A DNA stretch of 64,000 nucleotides from Sanghuangporus weigelae (Eukaryota > Basidiomycota > Agaricomycetes > Hymenochaetales > Hymenochaetaceae): the NCBI GenBank assembly GCA_033182465.1, contig CP137320.1:2790001-2854000 (forward strand), written 5' to 3'. The notes under the pieces were generated by a model. It searched no databases, had not been told where the DNA came from, and saw nothing but the letters and a program-made list of their open reading frames with translations. Of the stretch, positions 62,446 to 64,000 are shown piece after piece; position 1 is the first letter of the stretch, and every line of letters starts with the position of its first letter. A program made the translations under genes and the position numbers.

Positions 62446-63030
62446 CGTCGGCTTCAGGTCCATTGCACAAGGGACTTGACGTATAAACCAGAAGAAGCTT
62501 AAGATCCAATTTATTCATATCAAACCCAGGTCTGAGAGCGGGAGGGCGGACGAGTGATAACGTTCTGAAATGACGATAATGAAGAGTTACAAAAAGGAAA
62601 TGATAGAGTCGGGAGCACGTAGCACCGTCTCGACTGACGGTCCCTGCTAAAAACGATTCAAAGATGTGAGCGAGTATCTGAAACTCGAGCTGAAGTCTCA
62701 CCGTGGACCAGGTCCTTGAGATCTCTGCGTCTCTTCCGCGAGATACAAACGAAAACCTGCATGCAGTTCCTGACGTAAGAATTAAACCCGGGAACAAACT
62801 CAGAATTTTCGATGACAATCTGTTCATTTGAAGTGAAGCGGGATTGGATGCATGGTCGGCACACGCTACGAGCACGCTGCCTGATACGATCCCGATGAAC
62901 ACCGATATTTCGCGAAGGCCACTGCTTCAATATCAAGTCCTTGGGTTGGATGTATCATGAGACAAGGAACATGTGGACTCGGAAAGACCCAGAGTCTCTT
63001 TCTGATCGTGCTCATGAACCATGATAGACA
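62446..63030. other. Interval between the two repeat sets
   Basis: About 585 bp with overlapping minus-strand frames (62387-62902, 62658-62936) that lack domains. No supported gene. Confidence 0.4.
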
Positions 63031-63153
63031 GACTTGGATGTCAAGAATGTTCCTGAGGATTCGTCGGTCGGTCGATCGCGGCGCTCAGACGAGCGCCTGC
63101 TGAAACCCATGTATCGTATGTGTGGCCGAAGCACTATTGCCCAGACAGAGTGA

Positions 63154-63318
63154 ACCTGTGAGTAAATTCTATAAATATTGGTCCCCTTGATTTTTCTAAA
63201 GGCCACCAAAATGCTGGGACATCTCATTTAGTTTTCGTTTCCCGCAGGTCGATCCCCATGCCTTTTTACCCAGGCCACGAGTATTCCATTTTGGATGTTT
63301 CTGGTAACTCCAATAAAC
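63154..63318 (+). repeat. Intron-like repeat, copy A
   Basis: Begins with a 29-base block identical to 63881-63909 that contains a GTGAGT donor-like start, and leads after ~85 bp to tttcccgcag (acceptor-like) and a gtcgatcccc...tttttaccca block also found in copy B. A shorter partial copy follows at 63325-63430. Confidence 0.75.
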
Positions 63319-63324
63319 TAGTAA

Positions 63325-63430
63325 GATCTCATTTAATTTGTCTCCCGAAAGTCAGCACCCGACGTTTTTTTTTACTTTGATATCGGGTGTTTTCATTTGA
63401 ATGTTTTTGGCAAGTCCAATGCTAATTTCT
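63325..63430 (+). repeat. Adjacent partial copy of the 63221 unit
   Basis: atctcatttaatttgtctcccgaaagtc... repeats the 63221 unit (atctcatttagttttcgtttcccgcaggtc...) about 104 bp downstream, including a later atgttt...tggcaagtccaat block that matches atgtttctggtaactccaat. Here the acceptor-like cccgcag is changed to cccgaaag. Confidence 0.65.
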
Positions 63431-63827
63431 AAAGGGGCATTTCTTCTCTACTTCCGGGTACCCCGAGTACTACAGTAATGCCATTAATGCACTCGTTTCT
63501 TCTTTCAGATTGACACTCCGCTGTACGCTCGATTCCTCCTCGCATTCTATCAGGAAGGAGGCGAGAGTCCGTGATGAAAAACGAACATTAGCCTGAGTTT
63601 CAGATACTCGTTCACATTTGCGAGTCGTCCTAAGAGCCCATCTGCGAATCAAACCTGTGCCACGTGCAGGAGACGCTATCATTTCCTCGCCCCTTTATTC
63701 TCATCTTCCACACGCTTTTATTCAACGGTACTTCTGCTGAGTGCTCTCCGATTATTGACGACTTGAATTAGGAAAAGAAAAATTCGGGATTTCTTTCGGA
63801 CTATATGTCCCGCTCTGAACCGCGATG

Positions 63828-64000
63828 AACGGATGCCAAGAATGTCCTTGGGGTCGAAGGCTAGTGACTGGTCAGAGGATACCTGTGAGTAAATTCTATA
63901 AATATTGGTTCTCTAGAATTTCCATGTCAGACGATCAATATACTGGAGCATCTCTTTCATTTGTTTCCCGCAGGTCGGTCCCGACATTTTTTTACCCATG
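63828..64000 (+). repeat. Intron-like repeat, copy B (runs off window)
   Basis: Matches copy A: gatgccaagaatgtccttgg resembles gatgtcaagaatgttcctga at ~63038; then the 29-base identical block (63881-63909), then tttcccgcaggtcggtccc...tttttaccca at the window end. Truncated by base 64000. Confidence 0.75.

Overview
This window is nuclear DNA of a filamentous basidiomycete, most likely an agaricomycete. Genes are intron-dense, with introns of about 45-80 nt (GT...AG, often gtaagt/gtgagt donors) and exons as short as 7-23 nt. The recognisable proteins are eukaryotic housekeeping or fungal families, with basidiomycete-type F-box proteins and hypothetical families. There are no operons, ribosome binding sites, CRISPR arrays, intact transposons or convincing tRNAs. 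Many genes have no single long reading frame, so I rebuilt exons by hand from splice sites, reading phase and family motifs. Exon ends are therefore predictions, but every multi-exon model given as a full CDS keeps phase to its stop codon.

Left part (1-17.3 kb): a glutathione-reductase-like N-terminus running off the left edge; two uncharacterised proteins; a five-exon macrophage-migration-inhibitory-factor (MIF) homologue divergent from a long centrosomin/Mto1-type coiled-coil protein; a ten-exon SPFH/Band 7 protein; and a head-to-head pair of single-pass membrane proteins sharing a transmembrane module.

Middle part (17.3-35.4 kb): gene-poor. Its one secure gene is a 937-residue two-finger C2H2 transcription factor full of homopolymer tracts, with about 9 kb of upstream DNA whose first part (27-30 kb) is packed with simple repeats. 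Three gene-like fragments lie here (about 20.7-21.0, 33.0-33.5 and 35.0-35.3 kb).

Right part (35.4-64 kb): compact again. In order: ribosome biogenesis factor RPF2; a USP5/Ubp14-type deubiquitinase; a small basic nuclear-type protein; a tiny cysteine-rich protein with a 12-nt micro-exon; a small lysine-rich protein; a phosducin-like protein divergent from a Dicer; histone acetyltransferase HAT1 convergent on the Dicer; two tandem F-box-like paralogues; and a gamma-butyrobetaine-dioxygenase-like enzyme. The last 4 kb hold no secure gene but contain two sets of diverged duplications, one with intron-like boundaries.

The genes do not form one pathway. Themes are microtubule organisation, ubiquitin turnover (Ubp14, F-box), ribosome assembly, RNA interference and histone acetylation. 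I did not find a clear undescribed multi-gene system; the best leads are listed as findings.
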